NCBI RefSeq assembly: GCF_000307225.1
Contig: NZ_HE978617.1
Coordinates: forward strand, 79,180 to 143,179
Direction: 5' to 3'
Length of the DNA stretch: 64,000 nucleotides
From: Anaerococcus vaginalis
Lineage (GTDB): Bacteria > Bacillota > Clostridia > Tissierellales > Peptoniphilaceae
Position numbers and translations under genes: made by a program. The first letter of the stretch is position 1, and each line of letters begins with the position of its first letter. Of the stretch, positions 26,847 to 35,839 are shown piece by piece. The notes beneath the pieces are model-generated. The model did no database searches. It saw only the letters and a list, made by a program, of their open reading frames with translations, and was not told the DNA's origin.

Positions 26847-27977
26847 TTATCTATCTTTTTTTGGTTTTTTACCAAAGTATTGGTAGAGGTCAACTTTTTG
26901 TCCTCCGTTGTACAATTTTCTTTTTTTTGATAATTTTCTTCTTATATTTTTATCAATTTTTTCATCTGATGAAATCATAAAGAGTGACCAAGTATCCAAT
27001 TTTTGGAATTTATCATTTATCATTTTTGATATTTTTTCCTTATCAAATCTTGACAGTCTTTCTCCGTAAGGTGGATTTGAGATAAATATTCCAAAATTAT
27101 CTCTTAAATTTATTTCTCTAAAATCCTTGTTTAAGAAAGTAATGTCTTCATAAACTCCTGCGTTTAAAGCATTATTTTTGGAAAGTTCTATTGCTCTTTT
27201 AGATATATCTGAACCTAAGATATTTATTTTTTTATTGTAATCAATTTTTTCGTAGGCTTCTTTTTTTATTCTTTCAAATCTTTTTTTGTCATAAAATTTA
27301 AAGGATGTAAAGTCAAAATCTCTATCAAGACCTGGGGCTATATTTCTTTCTTTTCTTGCCGCCTCAATTAAAATTGTTCCTGAGCCACAAAATCCATCAA
27401 ATAAAAATCTATCCTCCCTATAAAATGATAAGTCTACCAAGGCTGATGCTAGATTTTCCCTAAGGGGAGCTTTAACGCTATCTTGTCTATAGCCTCTTTT
27501 GTGAAGTCCATCTCCGGATGTATCAAGGCATACTGAAACTATATCTTTTTCAATCATAACTTCAATTTTAACACGAGATCCATTTTTTTTAAAAGTTGAA
27601 ATTTTATATTTTTTTCTTAATGAATCAATTATTGCCTTTTCACTTATAGACTGTATTGATGAAAGAGAAAATAATTTTGACTTATAAGTCCTTGCATTTA
27701 CAATAAAATTATCATCGCTTGCTAAAAAATCAAACCAAGATATTTTATTTACATTTTCAAATAATTCTTCAAAACTTTTTGCTTTAAATGATTTTATTTC
27801 TAAAAAAACCCTATCGGCCTGTCTTAAATGTAAATTTAGGTAGGCTATGTCGTCTAAGTTTCCATTTAAAATTATTTTCCCATTTAAAACTTTGAAATCC
27901 GTGTAATTTTCTTCTTCTAATTGTCTTTTTACTAAACTTTCTAAGCCGAAGCTTGTAGTTATTATAATTTTTTCCAT
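26847..27977 (-). CDS. THUMP-domain class I SAM rRNA methyltransferase (RlmL/YpsC-like)
   Basis: 376 aa. The N-terminal THUMP RNA-binding domain spans about residues 45-150. Methyltransferase motifs follow: FLFDGFCGSGTILIEAA (motif I region) and IFISNPPYGERL (motif IV, NPPY, for N2-guanine methylation). The family methylates a guanine in large-subunit rRNA. It is monocistronic, divergent from the superoxide reductase gene. Confidence 0.9.
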   Translation of the reverse strand: MEKIIITTSFGLESLVKRQLEEENYTDFKVLNGKIILNGNLDDIAYLNLHLRQADRVFLEIKSFKAKSFEELFENVNKISWFDFLASDDNFIVNARTYKSKLFSLSSIQSISEKAIIDSLRKKYKISTFKKNGSRVKIEVMIEKDIVSVCLDTSGDGLHKRGYRQDSVKAPLRENLASALVDLSFYREDRFLFDGFCGSGTILIEAARKERNIAPGLDRDFDFTSFKFYDKKRFERIKKEAYEKIDYNKKINILGSDISKRAIELSKNNALNAGVYEDITFLNKDFREINLRDNFGIFISNPPYGERLSRFDKEKISKMINDKFQKLDTWSLFMISSDEKIDKNIRRKLSKKRKLYNGGQKVDLYQYFGKKPKKDR

Positions 27978-28046
27978 AATAACTATATTATATCAAATTT
28001 GGAATTTTAAAAAAACTATTATATTATTTTGTTATTTTTCTATAAG

Positions 28047-28056
28047 CTTGGGTATT
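28047..28056 (+). promoter_or_regulatory. TTGGGTATT box of the superoxide reductase gene
   Basis: CTTGGGTATT lies 35 nt before the ATG, matching the box at five other genes. A TTGTTA about 18 nt upstream of the TATTAA could serve as a -35. Confidence 0.5.
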
Positions 28057-28090
28057 AATATAGATGTAAATAAAAATAGGAGGATTTTAT

Positions 28091-28450
28091 ATGTTATTAA
28101 CACAAACAGTACAATCAGGTGATTGGAAAAATGAAAAACACGTACCAGAATTAGAATATAAAGAACTTGGTGAAGGAAAATATGAAGTCACCGCTTTTGT
28201 TGGTAAAGAAATTGCTCATCCAAATAATTTAGAGCATCATATTTCTTGGATTAAAGTTTTCTTTGTTCCACAAGGTGCAAAATTACCAGTAGAAGTTGCA
28301 AATTATAATTTTTCTGCTCACGGCGAAGGAGAAATTCTTACAACTCCAAAATCTATTGGAGAATTTAAGTCAGATAAAAAAGGTACTTTATTTGCCTTAT
28401 CTTATTGCAATATTCACGGACTTTGGGAAAGTTCTTTAGAAATTAAATAA
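28091..28450 (+). CDS. Superoxide reductase, class II (neelaredoxin type)
   Basis: 119 aa with no N-terminal desulforedoxin domain. The catalytic Fe site ligands are all visible: His17 in the E-K-H motif (residues 15-17), His43 (IAHP), His49, Cys106 and His109 (SYCNIH). It reduces superoxide to peroxide without releasing oxygen and protects anaerobes. The ATG has an AGGAGG site. The gene is monocistronic and ends in an unusually long hairpin. Confidence 0.93.
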   Translation: MLLTQTVQSGDWKNEKHVPELEYKELGEGKYEVTAFVGKEIAHPNNLEHHISWIKVFFVPQGAKLPVEVANYNFSAHGEGEILTTPKSIGEFKSDKKGTLFALSYCNIHGLWESSLEIK

Positions 28451-28473
28451 TATTTTTATTAAAGATTTTTATT

Positions 28474-28566
28474 AAAAAGGGCCGTTGCAAGGCTATGAAT
28501 AAATATCATCTCATTTCCTCTAATGAAGTGATTGTTTATTCATTCTGCAACAGCCCCTTTTTTTTT
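28474..28566 (+). terminator. Large multi-segment terminator hairpin after the superoxide reductase gene
   Basis: The paired segments are GGGC/GCCC, GTTGCA/TGCAAC, ATGAATAAA/TTTATTCAT, ATCA/TGAT and TCATT/AATGA. They fold into one long rod of about 28 bp with small internal loops, followed by nine Ts. Confidence 0.75.
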
Positions 28567-28623
28567 GCAAATTAATGATATAATATTTTTAAGAAATTAA
28601 ATCAAAATTTTAAGGTGAAAAAA

Positions 28624-29316
28624 ATGAATGACAAAATAATTATTGTTGATGATGAAAAAGAGATAGCAGATTTGTTAGAATTATGCCTAACTAATGATGG
28701 ATTTTCTGTTTCTAAAGCTTTTAATGCAAAGGATGCACTGGACTTGGTAGAAGCTGAAAATTTTGATTTGATGATTTTGGATATAATGCTTGAAGATATG
28801 GATGGATTTTCTGTTTGTAAAAAAATCCGAGAGAAGCATTATTTCCCAATCATTATGTTGACTTCAAGAATAGATTCAAATGATAAAATACTTGGCCTTA
28901 CAATGGGAGCGGATGATTATATAACTAAGCCTTTTAATCCTTTGGAAGTTATTGCAAGAGTAAAAACTCAGCTTAGACGCTCACAAAAATATAATAAGAC
29001 TGAAAATATAAAAGATGATGAAGCTTATGATATAAGAGGTTTATTAATAGATAAAAAAAGTCATAAATGTTTTTTGTATGATAAGCAAATCCAACTTACA
29101 CCAATAGAATTTGAAATCATTTGGTATTTGTGTAAAAATCAAGGCAAGGTTGTTTCATCTGAAGAGCTTTTTGAAAATATTTGGAAGGAAAAATATCTTG
29201 ATAATAACAATACTGTAATGGCTCATATAGGAAGGATTAGGGATAAGATGAATGATTCTGGTAGAAATCCAAAATTTATAAAAACTGTTTGGGGTGTTGG
29301 CTATGAAATCGAATAA
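28624..29316 (+). CDS. Response regulator, VanR-like
   Basis: 230 aa. The receiver has Asp53 (MILDIMLEDMDG), the acidic DDE start and YITKPFNP. The OmpR-type winged helix ends with DNNNTVMAHIGRIRDKMN and FIKTVWGVGYE. The ATG at 28624 has an AAGGTG site; a GTG three codons earlier is the alternative. It overlaps the histidine kinase gene by 14 nt. It resembles VanR/VncR-type regulators of cell-wall or peptide-antibiotic responses. The ligand is unknown. Confidence 0.9.
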   Translation: MNDKIIIVDDEKEIADLLELCLTNDGFSVSKAFNAKDALDLVEAENFDLMILDIMLEDMDGFSVCKKIREKHYFPIIMLTSRIDSNDKILGLTMGADDYITKPFNPLEVIARVKTQLRRSQKYNKTENIKDDEAYDIRGLLIDKKSHKCFLYDKQIQLTPIEFEIIWYLCKNQGKVVSSEELFENIWKEKYLDNNNTVMAHIGRIRDKMNDSGRNPKFIKTVWGVGYEIE

Positions 29317-30373
29317 TCGCCTCCTAAATTCAGTTTTTAAAAATTATCTAAAAAAGTGTTTTGTCATAACAATTTTTGTTGCGATTTTGGCCTGTATCCT
29401 TATTCCTATAATTAACAATTACATTTATAATAATTTTGAAAATGCCTATATGTTCTACAGATCCCTATATTTGTTATTTCCAATAATAATTATATGGGCA
29501 CTACTGATAATGCTAGAAACATATAAACTATTTAAGAAATTGGTCAGTTACGTTGATGAATTACAAGAAGCAACAAACAAACTTTTTGACAAAGGTAATA
29601 ATTACATTCACCTATCCGATGAATTGTCAGAAATTTCCACTAAAATTAATAAATTAAAAATGCAGTCTATAGAAAATGAACGACTAGCTAATGAAAATAG
29701 AAGGCAAAAAAATGATTTGATAATGAATTTAGCTCATGATTTGAAAACACCACTAGCATCAATTATTGGATATTTGGAGTTGTTAAATGGGAATATTTCT
29801 TTAGATGATGAGCAAAGAAAAAAATTTTTAGGTATCGCTCTTAGAAAATCCAAACAGCTATCGGATTTGATTAATGAATTTTTTGAGATAACAAAATATA
29901 ATTTATCAAAAATAAAAATAAATTATTCTAGGACAAATCTCACTATGATGTTAGAACAGCTTGTTTTTGAATTTAAACCAATGTTTGAAGAAAAAAATTT
30001 AACTTGTAAAATTAAGGCAGAAAAAAATGTAGTGATAAGCTGTGATGTAAATAAAATTTCTCGTGTTTTCGATAATTTGCTCCGTAATGCTTGCCTATAT
30101 TCTTTTGAGAATAGTGAAATTCATATAGACTTGAATGTCAAAGAAGAAAATGTAGAGATAATTTTTGAAAATAAAACTGAAAATATTGATGAAGATAAAT
30201 TATCAAAAATTTTTGAACAATTTTATCGCCTAGATTTTTCAAGAAATTCAAAAGGTGGATCAGGTCTTGGTCTTGCTATTGCAAAAGAGATAGTACTCTT
30301 ACACAAGGGGGAAATTAGTGCTAAAAGCGAGGGCAATTGTGTCAAGTTTTGTGTGATTCTTCCTAAAAAATAA
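29303..30373 (+). CDS. Sensor histidine kinase, VanS-like
   Basis: 356 aa. Membrane helices lie at 19-41 and 55-76 with a very short external loop (about 14 residues), which suggests membrane-level sensing. His145 in NLAHDLKTPLAS is the phospho-acceptor. The ATPase domain shows FDNLLRNACLYS (N box), KIFEQFYRLD (F box) and GGSGLGLAIAKEI (G2). It is co-translated with the regulator. No vanHAX genes are present. Confidence 0.9.
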   Translation: MKSNNRLLNSVFKNYLKKCFVITIFVAILACILIPIINNYIYNNFENAYMFYRSLYLLFPIIIIWALLIMLETYKLFKKLVSYVDELQEATNKLFDKGNNYIHLSDELSEISTKINKLKMQSIENERLANENRRQKNDLIMNLAHDLKTPLASIIGYLELLNGNISLDDEQRKKFLGIALRKSKQLSDLINEFFEITKYNLSKIKINYSRTNLTMMLEQLVFEFKPMFEEKNLTCKIKAEKNVVISCDVNKISRVFDNLLRNACLYSFENSEIHIDLNVKEENVEIIFENKTENIDEDKLSKIFEQFYRLDFSRNSKGGSGLGLAIAKEIVLLHKGEISAKSEGNCVKFCVILPKK

Positions 30374-30377
30374 AAAG

Positions 30378-30407
30378 TAGGAAAAAAATAGGAATTTGCA
30401 TAGGAAT
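30378..30407 (+). promoter_or_regulatory. TAGGAA direct repeats upstream of the lipoprotein gene
   Basis: TAGGAA occurs at 30378, 30389 and 30401 (steps of 11 and 12 bp), ahead of a TATAAT at 30457-30462 with no good -35. This is the layout of an OmpR-family activator site and fits the regulator encoded just upstream. Confidence 0.45.
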
Positions 30408-30513
30408 CTTTAAGAAATTATCATAAAAAACAAATAAACTAGCTTATAAAGCAAGTTATAATAATCTTACAGTTAAGGAAAACTTATCTGAATTATTTTA
30501 AAAGGAGATTTTT

Positions 30514-31005
30514 ATGAAGTTAAGTTTAAAAAAAGTTCTTAGTTTTTTGTTTGTAATGGTATTAATGGTTGGATTTTCATCTTGCAAAAAGTCTAGTGCA
30601 ACGTCAAATTCAGAAAATAGTGCAAAAGATTTTGTAAAATATGATGATATTCAAAAAGAATTTAAAGAAACAGTTAATAAATTAAATTGGCCAGAAGGAT
30701 ACAAGGCTCCTGAAAAATTAGACGATGATGTAAATGCTGTTTATCAAGAAGGCTATGGGGATACCTTGGCATCAAATTATTGGGAATGTGCATGGCAAGA
30801 AGAATGGTTGAAAAATTACAAAACTAATCCACAAAAAGCACAAAAGGCAATTGAAGAGTTAGAAAAAGCTTTGAATATGAGATATTTAAGTAAAGAATGT
30901 TGTGATGATGCCACAAGAAAATTTTTCAAAGATAGACTAGATAAGGCAAAAGCAAATGACCCATCTGGTTTTGAAGAAAATTTAAAATTAAATGACCCAA
31001 GATAA
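30514..31005 (+). CDS. Predicted lipoprotein of unknown function
   Basis: 163 aa. The signal peptide MKLSLKKVLSFLFVMVLMVG leads to the lipobox FSSC, so Cys24 would be lipidated and the protein displayed outside. The mature part is helical, Trp-rich in the middle (SNYWECAWQEEW) and has three further cysteines (92, 119, 120). I recognise no family. It follows the VanRS-like system and has AAAAGGAG before its ATG, so it is a likely target of that system. Confidence 0.75.
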   Translation: MKLSLKKVLSFLFVMVLMVGFSSCKKSSATSNSENSAKDFVKYDDIQKEFKETVNKLNWPEGYKAPEKLDDDVNAVYQEGYGDTLASNYWECAWQEEWLKNYKTNPQKAQKAIEELEKALNMRYLSKECCDDATRKFFKDRLDKAKANDPSGFEENLKLNDPR

Positions 31006-31042
31006 AAAAATAAAATATTTTATAAATGCTATTTTATAAACC

Positions 31043-31083
31043 AAAAAAGGATTCAAGCAAAAATATTTCTTGAATCCTTTTTT
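31043..31083 (+). terminator. Terminator of the lipoprotein gene
   Basis: AAAAAAGGATTCAAG and CTTGAATCCTTTTTT form a perfect 15-bp stem with an 11-nt loop. Confidence 0.9.
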
Positions 31084-31129
31084 ATTTGCTTATAAATATT
31101 TAATTAAAAATCAAGCTTGAACAATATAT

Positions 31130-31984
31130 TTAATCAAGTGGCAAAAATCCAAAGCCAAATAAGCCTGGACCTGTATTTGCTCCAAGACTTGGGGCTATTT
31201 GTGATGTCAAAAAGAGGCTTGATTTTTCTTTAAAATCTTTTAATTTTTCTTCTAAAATTTCTGAGCCTTTCTTGTAGCCTCCATTTGAAATTATCATATA
31301 ATATTTGTCCAATTTTCCTAGATATTCACTCGCAAGTTTTTCCATTTCCTTTAAAACTTTTTTCTCACCCCTGCAAGTTTTAACCATATGATATTTTCCA
31401 TCAGATGGATCACAAACAACTATAGGTTTTATATTTAAAAATTCTCCAACCTTGCCAAAGGCTTTTGGTACTCTTCCACCTGCAACTATATATTTAAATG
31501 TATCAATAGTGAAAAATATTTTTGATTCTTTTTTCTTTTTTTCTATTCTTTCCACTATTTCTTTAAATTCATATCCTTTTTTTATTAAATCTTTTGCATA
31601 TATGGCAAGCAAACCACTTGTAAGAGCTACTGATTTTGAATCTATAACTTCAATTTCCAAGCCATCATATTCTATTTGTGAGCACATATTGAAAAATCCT
31701 GTGAAATTTTTTGATATAGTAATTATTATTAATTTCTCATATCCATCATTTTTTATTTCATTGAATTTTTCTACCAACTCTCCTGGTGATGGGATAGAAG
31801 TTTTTGGTAATTTTTCGTGTTTTTCTATCCAATCATAAAATTCTTCCGCCTTTAATTCTACTTGTTCCTTGTAAAATTTTCCGTCTAAATTCACATAAAA
31901 TGGCATCAAATAAATGCCAAATTCTTTAGCTTTTTCTAAGTCTATATCTGATCCAGAGTCTACTAATACAGCTATTTTTTCCAT
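31130..31984 (-). CDS. DegV family protein (fatty-acid binding)
   Basis: 284 aa. The DegV/FakB fold binds a fatty acid for phosphorylation by FakA. Visible are the start VDSGSDIDLEKAKE, TSIPSPGELVEKF, the ISKNFTGFF loop, IDSKSVALTSGLLAIYA and the C-terminal GANTGPGLFGFGFL. A second DegV protein is encoded at 34965-35831. No fakA lies in this window. It lies 8 nt after the metallo-hydrolase gene. Confidence 0.92.
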   Translation of the reverse strand: MEKIAVLVDSGSDIDLEKAKEFGIYLMPFYVNLDGKFYKEQVELKAEEFYDWIEKHEKLPKTSIPSPGELVEKFNEIKNDGYEKLIIITISKNFTGFFNMCSQIEYDGLEIEVIDSKSVALTSGLLAIYAKDLIKKGYEFKEIVERIEKKKKESKIFFTIDTFKYIVAGGRVPKAFGKVGEFLNIKPIVVCDPSDGKYHMVKTCRGEKKVLKEMEKLASEYLGKLDKYYMIISNGGYKKGSEILEEKLKDFKEKSSLFLTSQIAPSLGANTGPGLFGFGFLPLD

Positions 31985-31992
31985 TTTTTTAC

Positions 31993-32765
31993 CTAATCCT
32001 TTATATCTACAATAATTTTTTGTCCCTTATCAATTATTGATCTAAACACTGTTTGTTCTAATTTTACTTCCCTTGCAAATTTGAGACTAATTTTTTCATG
32101 ATCCCCGCTATGAATTGGAAACATCAATTGAGGCTTTACAGTATCAGCAAAAATTTTTGCTCCCTTATAATAATTTTTTCCAAGCCTATAATCCACTGGG
32201 AAGAATGCTATGTCTATAGGGTTATTTTTATTTTTTCTACTTGTTCAATAAAAGCATAATACTCTTTTTTGATTCTTTTGTCATCATAATCTTCCCATGC
32301 CCAATAATTTAAGTCGCCAGCATGAAAAATCGCTATACCATCTACATATAAAATTAATGAAATCCCAACATCTGTCGAAGAAAAAGTTTTTACCCCAATT
32401 TTTTTACCCTTTATTTCTATTTCCTTAAATTGATAAGGATCAAATAAATAAACATTTTTAGAATTATACAAAGATTTTAATTGGTCCATACCAAGTTTAT
32501 TATTTTTTATATAAATAATATTATCATCACTTTCCAAATGCCCAATATCGCTCGATAAAATATAAGTATAATCTTTCATCTTAGGAATTTTTAAAATTTC
32601 CGAAGTATAATGATCTGAATGACCATGACTTGCAACAAAAATCACATTTTTATCCTCAGGAATATTTAAAATCCCCTTATAATAATCAAATATAATAAAA
32701 TAATCCCCTATTTCAACACTATAGCAGGAATGATAAATATATGTTATTATAATTTTTTCAATCAT
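31993..32765 (-). CDS. Metallo-beta-lactamase-fold hydrolase (apparent frameshift)
   Basis: The MBL metal motif is HGHSDH, in ASHGHSDHYTSE. Later ligands are AIFHAGDLN and the C-terminal FPIHSGDHEK. This is the UlaG/YtxK-like family of predicted hydrolases. The frame breaks at A5 (plus T5 32225-32229). One A restores KIKNNPIDIAFFPVDYRLG, and the protein is then about 257 aa. The start at 32765 is an ATG after TTAGGAG. A TTTGGGTATA box lies 31 nt upstream. Confidence 0.85.
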
Positions 32766-32795
32766 CAAAACTCTCCTAATTTATTATAAAATAAA

Positions 32796-32805
32796 TATAC
32801 CCAAA
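32796..32805 (-). promoter_or_regulatory. TTTGGGTATA box of the metallo-hydrolase gene
   Basis: The decamer is identical to that before three other genes. It lies 31 nt from the start codon, and TATAAT follows 11 bp later. Confidence 0.5.
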
Positions 32806-32866
32806 TTTCATCATTATTAATGAATTTTTGTTTTTTTCTAGTAATATAAAAAAGAGAGGAGCTATT

Positions 32867-33343
32867 ATGGGAAAAATTAAAACAAATGCAATGAGAATTT
32901 TAGAAAATAATAATATAGAATACGAAGAAATAGAATACGATTTAGGTGGAGAATTTAAGTCAGCTGTTGATGCAGGCGAAAAATCACATTTAGATTTGAA
33001 TATGATGTATAAAACCATAGCAACAATTTCAAAAGACAACGAAATTATAATCTATTTACTAAGAAGCTATGATTCAATTGATATGAAAAAAGCTGCAAAA
33101 GCTGCAGGAGTAAAAAGTATTTCAATCCTTCCTACAAAAAATTTAAAATCAAAAGTAGGATACCAAAGAGGAGAAACATCACCCCTTGCTATGAAAAAAG
33201 ATTATCCAGTTTATATAGACGATAGTGCAAAAGAGCTCGAAAAAATGGTAGTATCCGGAGGAAAGTGTGGACTAAGCTTAAAAGTAAATCCATTTGATCT
33301 AGCAAAAGTTGTAAAAGGAAAATTTGAAAATATAAGACAATGA
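32867..33343 (+). CDS. ybaK: YbaK/EbsC-type aminoacyl-tRNA deacylase
   Basis: 158 aa. The YbaK fold hydrolyses mischarged Cys-tRNA(Pro). Family blocks are HLDLNMMYKTIATISKD, MKKAAKAAGVKSIS, GYQRGETSPLAMKKDYPVY and VSGGKCGLSLKVNP. The ATG at 32867 has an AGAGGAG site; an earlier in-frame ATG at 32828 has none. Its stop overlaps the next gene start (ATGA). Confidence 0.9.
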   Translation: MGKIKTNAMRILENNNIEYEEIEYDLGGEFKSAVDAGEKSHLDLNMMYKTIATISKDNEIIIYLLRSYDSIDMKKAAKAAGVKSISILPTKNLKSKVGYQRGETSPLAMKKDYPVYIDDSAKELEKMVVSGGKCGLSLKVNPFDLAKVVKGKFENIRQ

Positions 33344-34032
33344 TAATAAAAATATTTAAAAATAAAAAACTATACCAATACCAAGCAAAAGATGTTTTTG
33401 ACCTTGATAATAAATTAAAAAATAAAGATTTTTCAAAATTAGAAAAAATAGATGAAAAAGAAAAAATAATTATAAATTTTAAAAATGATAAAGAAAACGA
33501 AACTTTAAGACTTTTAGTAATCTTATCCCCAATTTTTATAACAATTTTTGATAATTCAACAAGTCTTGAATTTTTTAGAGAAAATTTAGAAAAATCAAAT
33601 TTTAAATATGGCCTATATCCAAATTTTTTTGAAGATTTCTCAAAGGAAAAATACTTTGAATTTTACGAAAATCACAAAAAAATTGAAGATATAATCTTAA
33701 ACAAGGACGAAAGCATAGATTTTACAATAAATTATATAGAAAATAAATATCTTTTAGCCTTACTTGCAATGATTGAAGTAATTTTTTCAAAATACAATAG
33801 AAAAAATTTGATAAATTATTTTAAAGAAATCAGAAATGATATAGTAATAAACGGAAGAAGATCAATACTTGCAAATGACATTTACGCCTTTTATTTGTCA
33901 AAATATTTAGTAAATTGGGCACTTGATCTTATGAAAATTGCAAGATATAAGGATAAGGAAAGGTATCTTTATATAGAAGAAATCTATAAACTTACAAACA
34001 ATTTAAAAAGACCAATTAAAAAGATAGTTTAG
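33340..34032 (+). CDS. Uncharacterised protein, 230 aa, coupled to ybaK
   Basis: I do not recognise a family. The protein is soluble, very rich in K, N, I and F, has no cysteine pairs or membrane segments, and is probably alpha-helical after residue 110. It is translationally coupled to ybaK through an ATGA overlap and ends at a shared bidirectional terminator. The composition is typical for this genome, so recent transfer is not indicated. Confidence 0.7.
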   Translation: MIIKIFKNKKLYQYQAKDVFDLDNKLKNKDFSKLEKIDEKEKIIINFKNDKENETLRLLVILSPIFITIFDNSTSLEFFRENLEKSNFKYGLYPNFFEDFSKEKYFEFYENHKKIEDIILNKDESIDFTINYIENKYLLALLAMIEVIFSKYNRKNLINYFKEIRNDIVINGRRSILANDIYAFYLSKYLVNWALDLMKIARYKDKERYLYIEEIYKLTNNLKRPIKKIV

Positions 34033-34055
34033 AATAAATTAATCTAAACTATCTT
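34021..34055. terminator. Bidirectional terminator
   Basis: AAGATAGTTTAGA/TCTAAACTATCTT, a perfect 13-bp stem with a 9-nt loop, is shared by the plus-strand 230-aa gene and the minus-strand DMT transporter gene. Confidence 0.85.
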
Positions 34056-34058
34056 TTT

Positions 34059-34957
34059 TTATTTTTTCCCCTTCATTAAAACCAATGAGCCTGTCAATAC
34101 TAAAATTAATCCTAAAAATAGTCTTATTGTGAAAACTTCTCCCAAAATTATTACTGATAAAATCGAGCCGAAGATTGGGATGAATAGTTTGAATACGCCA
34201 AATTGGTTTGCGCTGTGATTTTGTAAAACTATAGTCCATATTGTAAATGAAGTTGCTGTTATAAATGCTCCATAAAAAATCATCAAAAAGGCTTTTAAAT
34301 TTACATAAATTGGGTTTATGGATAAAAATCTTCCGCATATTATTAAGGGAAGGGATCCTAGTAAAAGGACAAATCCGTTTAGAATATAGGGGTCTGATTT
34401 TTTGAATATTTTCTTAATAAAACTGAGGCTAGGGCGTTTATAAATGTTGATGTAAATATAAAGCCTTCTCCTGTTAGTTTAAAACTGTGTCCCATTTTTT
34501 GTTTTGAATTTACTAAAATAATTCCTGCTGTTCCTATAATTAGGGCAAGGATTGTGTTTGATGAGATCTTATCTTCTGGTACTAAAAATAGGGAAATTAT
34601 TACAATCATAAAAGAGTTTGATGCTTGTATGATTGATGATTTCACTCCGCTTGTGTTGGAAAGACCTATATAATAGAAAAAATATTGCAAACAAGTTTGT
34701 AATATGGCAAGGGCTATAACTAGTTTAAAGTTTACTTTTTTTATTGAAATTTTATTTTTTCCAAAAATTATTGCGTAAAAGAATGCTAAAATTCCTGCAA
34801 TAAAAAATCTTATTCCTGCCACGTAAACTTTGGCAAAGGTATCATAGGTTTTTATTCCCATAACAAGGTAGGTGGATTTTATAAGGGGGATTGCACTTCC
34901 CCACAAAAACATTGCTATCAATGAAAAAATAACTGCATTTTTTTTATTTTTCAGCAT
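34059..34957 (-). CDS. DMT/EamA family transporter (apparent frameshift)
   Basis: About ten membrane segments in two EamA repeats, with the family landmarks FLWGSAIPLIK near the start, QTCLQYFFYYIGLSNT, and the second-repeat FGVFKLFIPIFGSILSVIIL. The substrate is not predictable. The frame breaks at A6 (plus T6 34398-34403). One extra A joins KYSKKSDPYILNGFVLLLG and gives about 299 aa. The ATG at 34957 has a TAGGAG site; the longer frame to 35011 runs into degV. Confidence 0.87.
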
Positions 34958-34964
34958 ATCTCTC

Positions 34965-35831
34965 CTATCTATTTTTTCCAAAATATGATAAAGAATACAT
35001 CCCTGGTCCAACGTGAGAGCCTATCAATGATCCTATTGGGGCAAGACTTACTTTTGCTTCTGGATATTCTTCTTCAATCATTTCTTTTAAACTTTTTGCA
35101 TTTTCGTCAAAATATGCGAAGCCTATAAGAACTTGTTTTGATATTTCTGCTTTCCAATTTTTTTGGAAATTTTTAAATAAAAATTTTACTGCTCTTTTGT
35201 TTCCTCTTTCGAGTTTTAAAACTTCGAGTGTTCCATCTTCTGTTATGTGAAGAACTGGTTTTACTTTTAAAAAATTTCCTATATTTGCACTGGTTTTTGA
35301 AATTCTTCCACCCTTGTATAGGTATTTCAAACTATCTACTCCAAATTGTGAAACCATATATTTTGAATTTTCTTTGATAAAGGCATCTATTTGGTCTATA
35401 TCTTTTCCTTCATCTTGCATTTTGCTTATAATTTGACACAAAAGTCCTGCTCCTGTTGATGCTTGATTTGTATCATAAACATAAATTTTTCTTTCTGGGT
35501 ATTTTTTTTCTAAAATTTCTTTTGCTTTAATAGCATTTTTATAGGTTCCGGATAAGGCATCTGTTAGGCCTATATAAAATACATCTTCTCCATTTTTCAA
35601 AACTTCTTCAAAATATTTTTCAAATGAAGCAAGGTTTACTTGGCTTGTTGAGACATTTTTGTCTTCTAGCATAAACTCATAATATTTGTTTAGATTTTCC
35701 AAATCTGTTCCTATAATTTCATAAACTTCATCTTCCATATTTGATTGCATGGGAACTATGATAATATTTGATGATTTTATAAAATCAACATTCATATCAC
35801 TTGACCCATCTGTAATTATTTTAAATGACAT
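34965..35831 (-). CDS. DegV family protein, second copy
   Basis: 288 aa with DegV landmarks ITDGSSDMN, VSTSQVNLASFEKYFEE, YIGLTDALSGTYKNA and a C-terminal IGSHVGPGMYSLSYFGK. It is diverged from the copy at 31130, so the two probably prefer different fatty acids. It starts 8 nt after hisS and runs into the DMT gene. Confidence 0.92.
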   Translation of the reverse strand: MSFKIITDGSSDMNVDFIKSSNIIIVPMQSNMEDEVYEIIGTDLENLNKYYEFMLEDKNVSTSQVNLASFEKYFEEVLKNGEDVFYIGLTDALSGTYKNAIKAKEILEKKYPERKIYVYDTNQASTGAGLLCQIISKMQDEGKDIDQIDAFIKENSKYMVSQFGVDSLKYLYKGGRISKTSANIGNFLKVKPVLHITEDGTLEVLKLERGNKRAVKFLFKNFQKNWKAEISKQVLIGFAYFDENAKSLKEMIEEEYPEAKVSLAPIGSLIGSHVGPGMYSLSYFGKNR

Positions 35832-35839
35832 AATTCTCC

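Noticed and set aside
28624..31005. Vancomycin resistance cluster
   Set aside because: Only VanRS-like regulators are present; vanH, vanA-type ligase and vanX are absent.
32828..32866. Longer N-terminus for YbaK
   Set aside because: The ATG at 32828 has no ribosome site and the extension does not belong to the fold; ATG 32867 has AGAGGAG.
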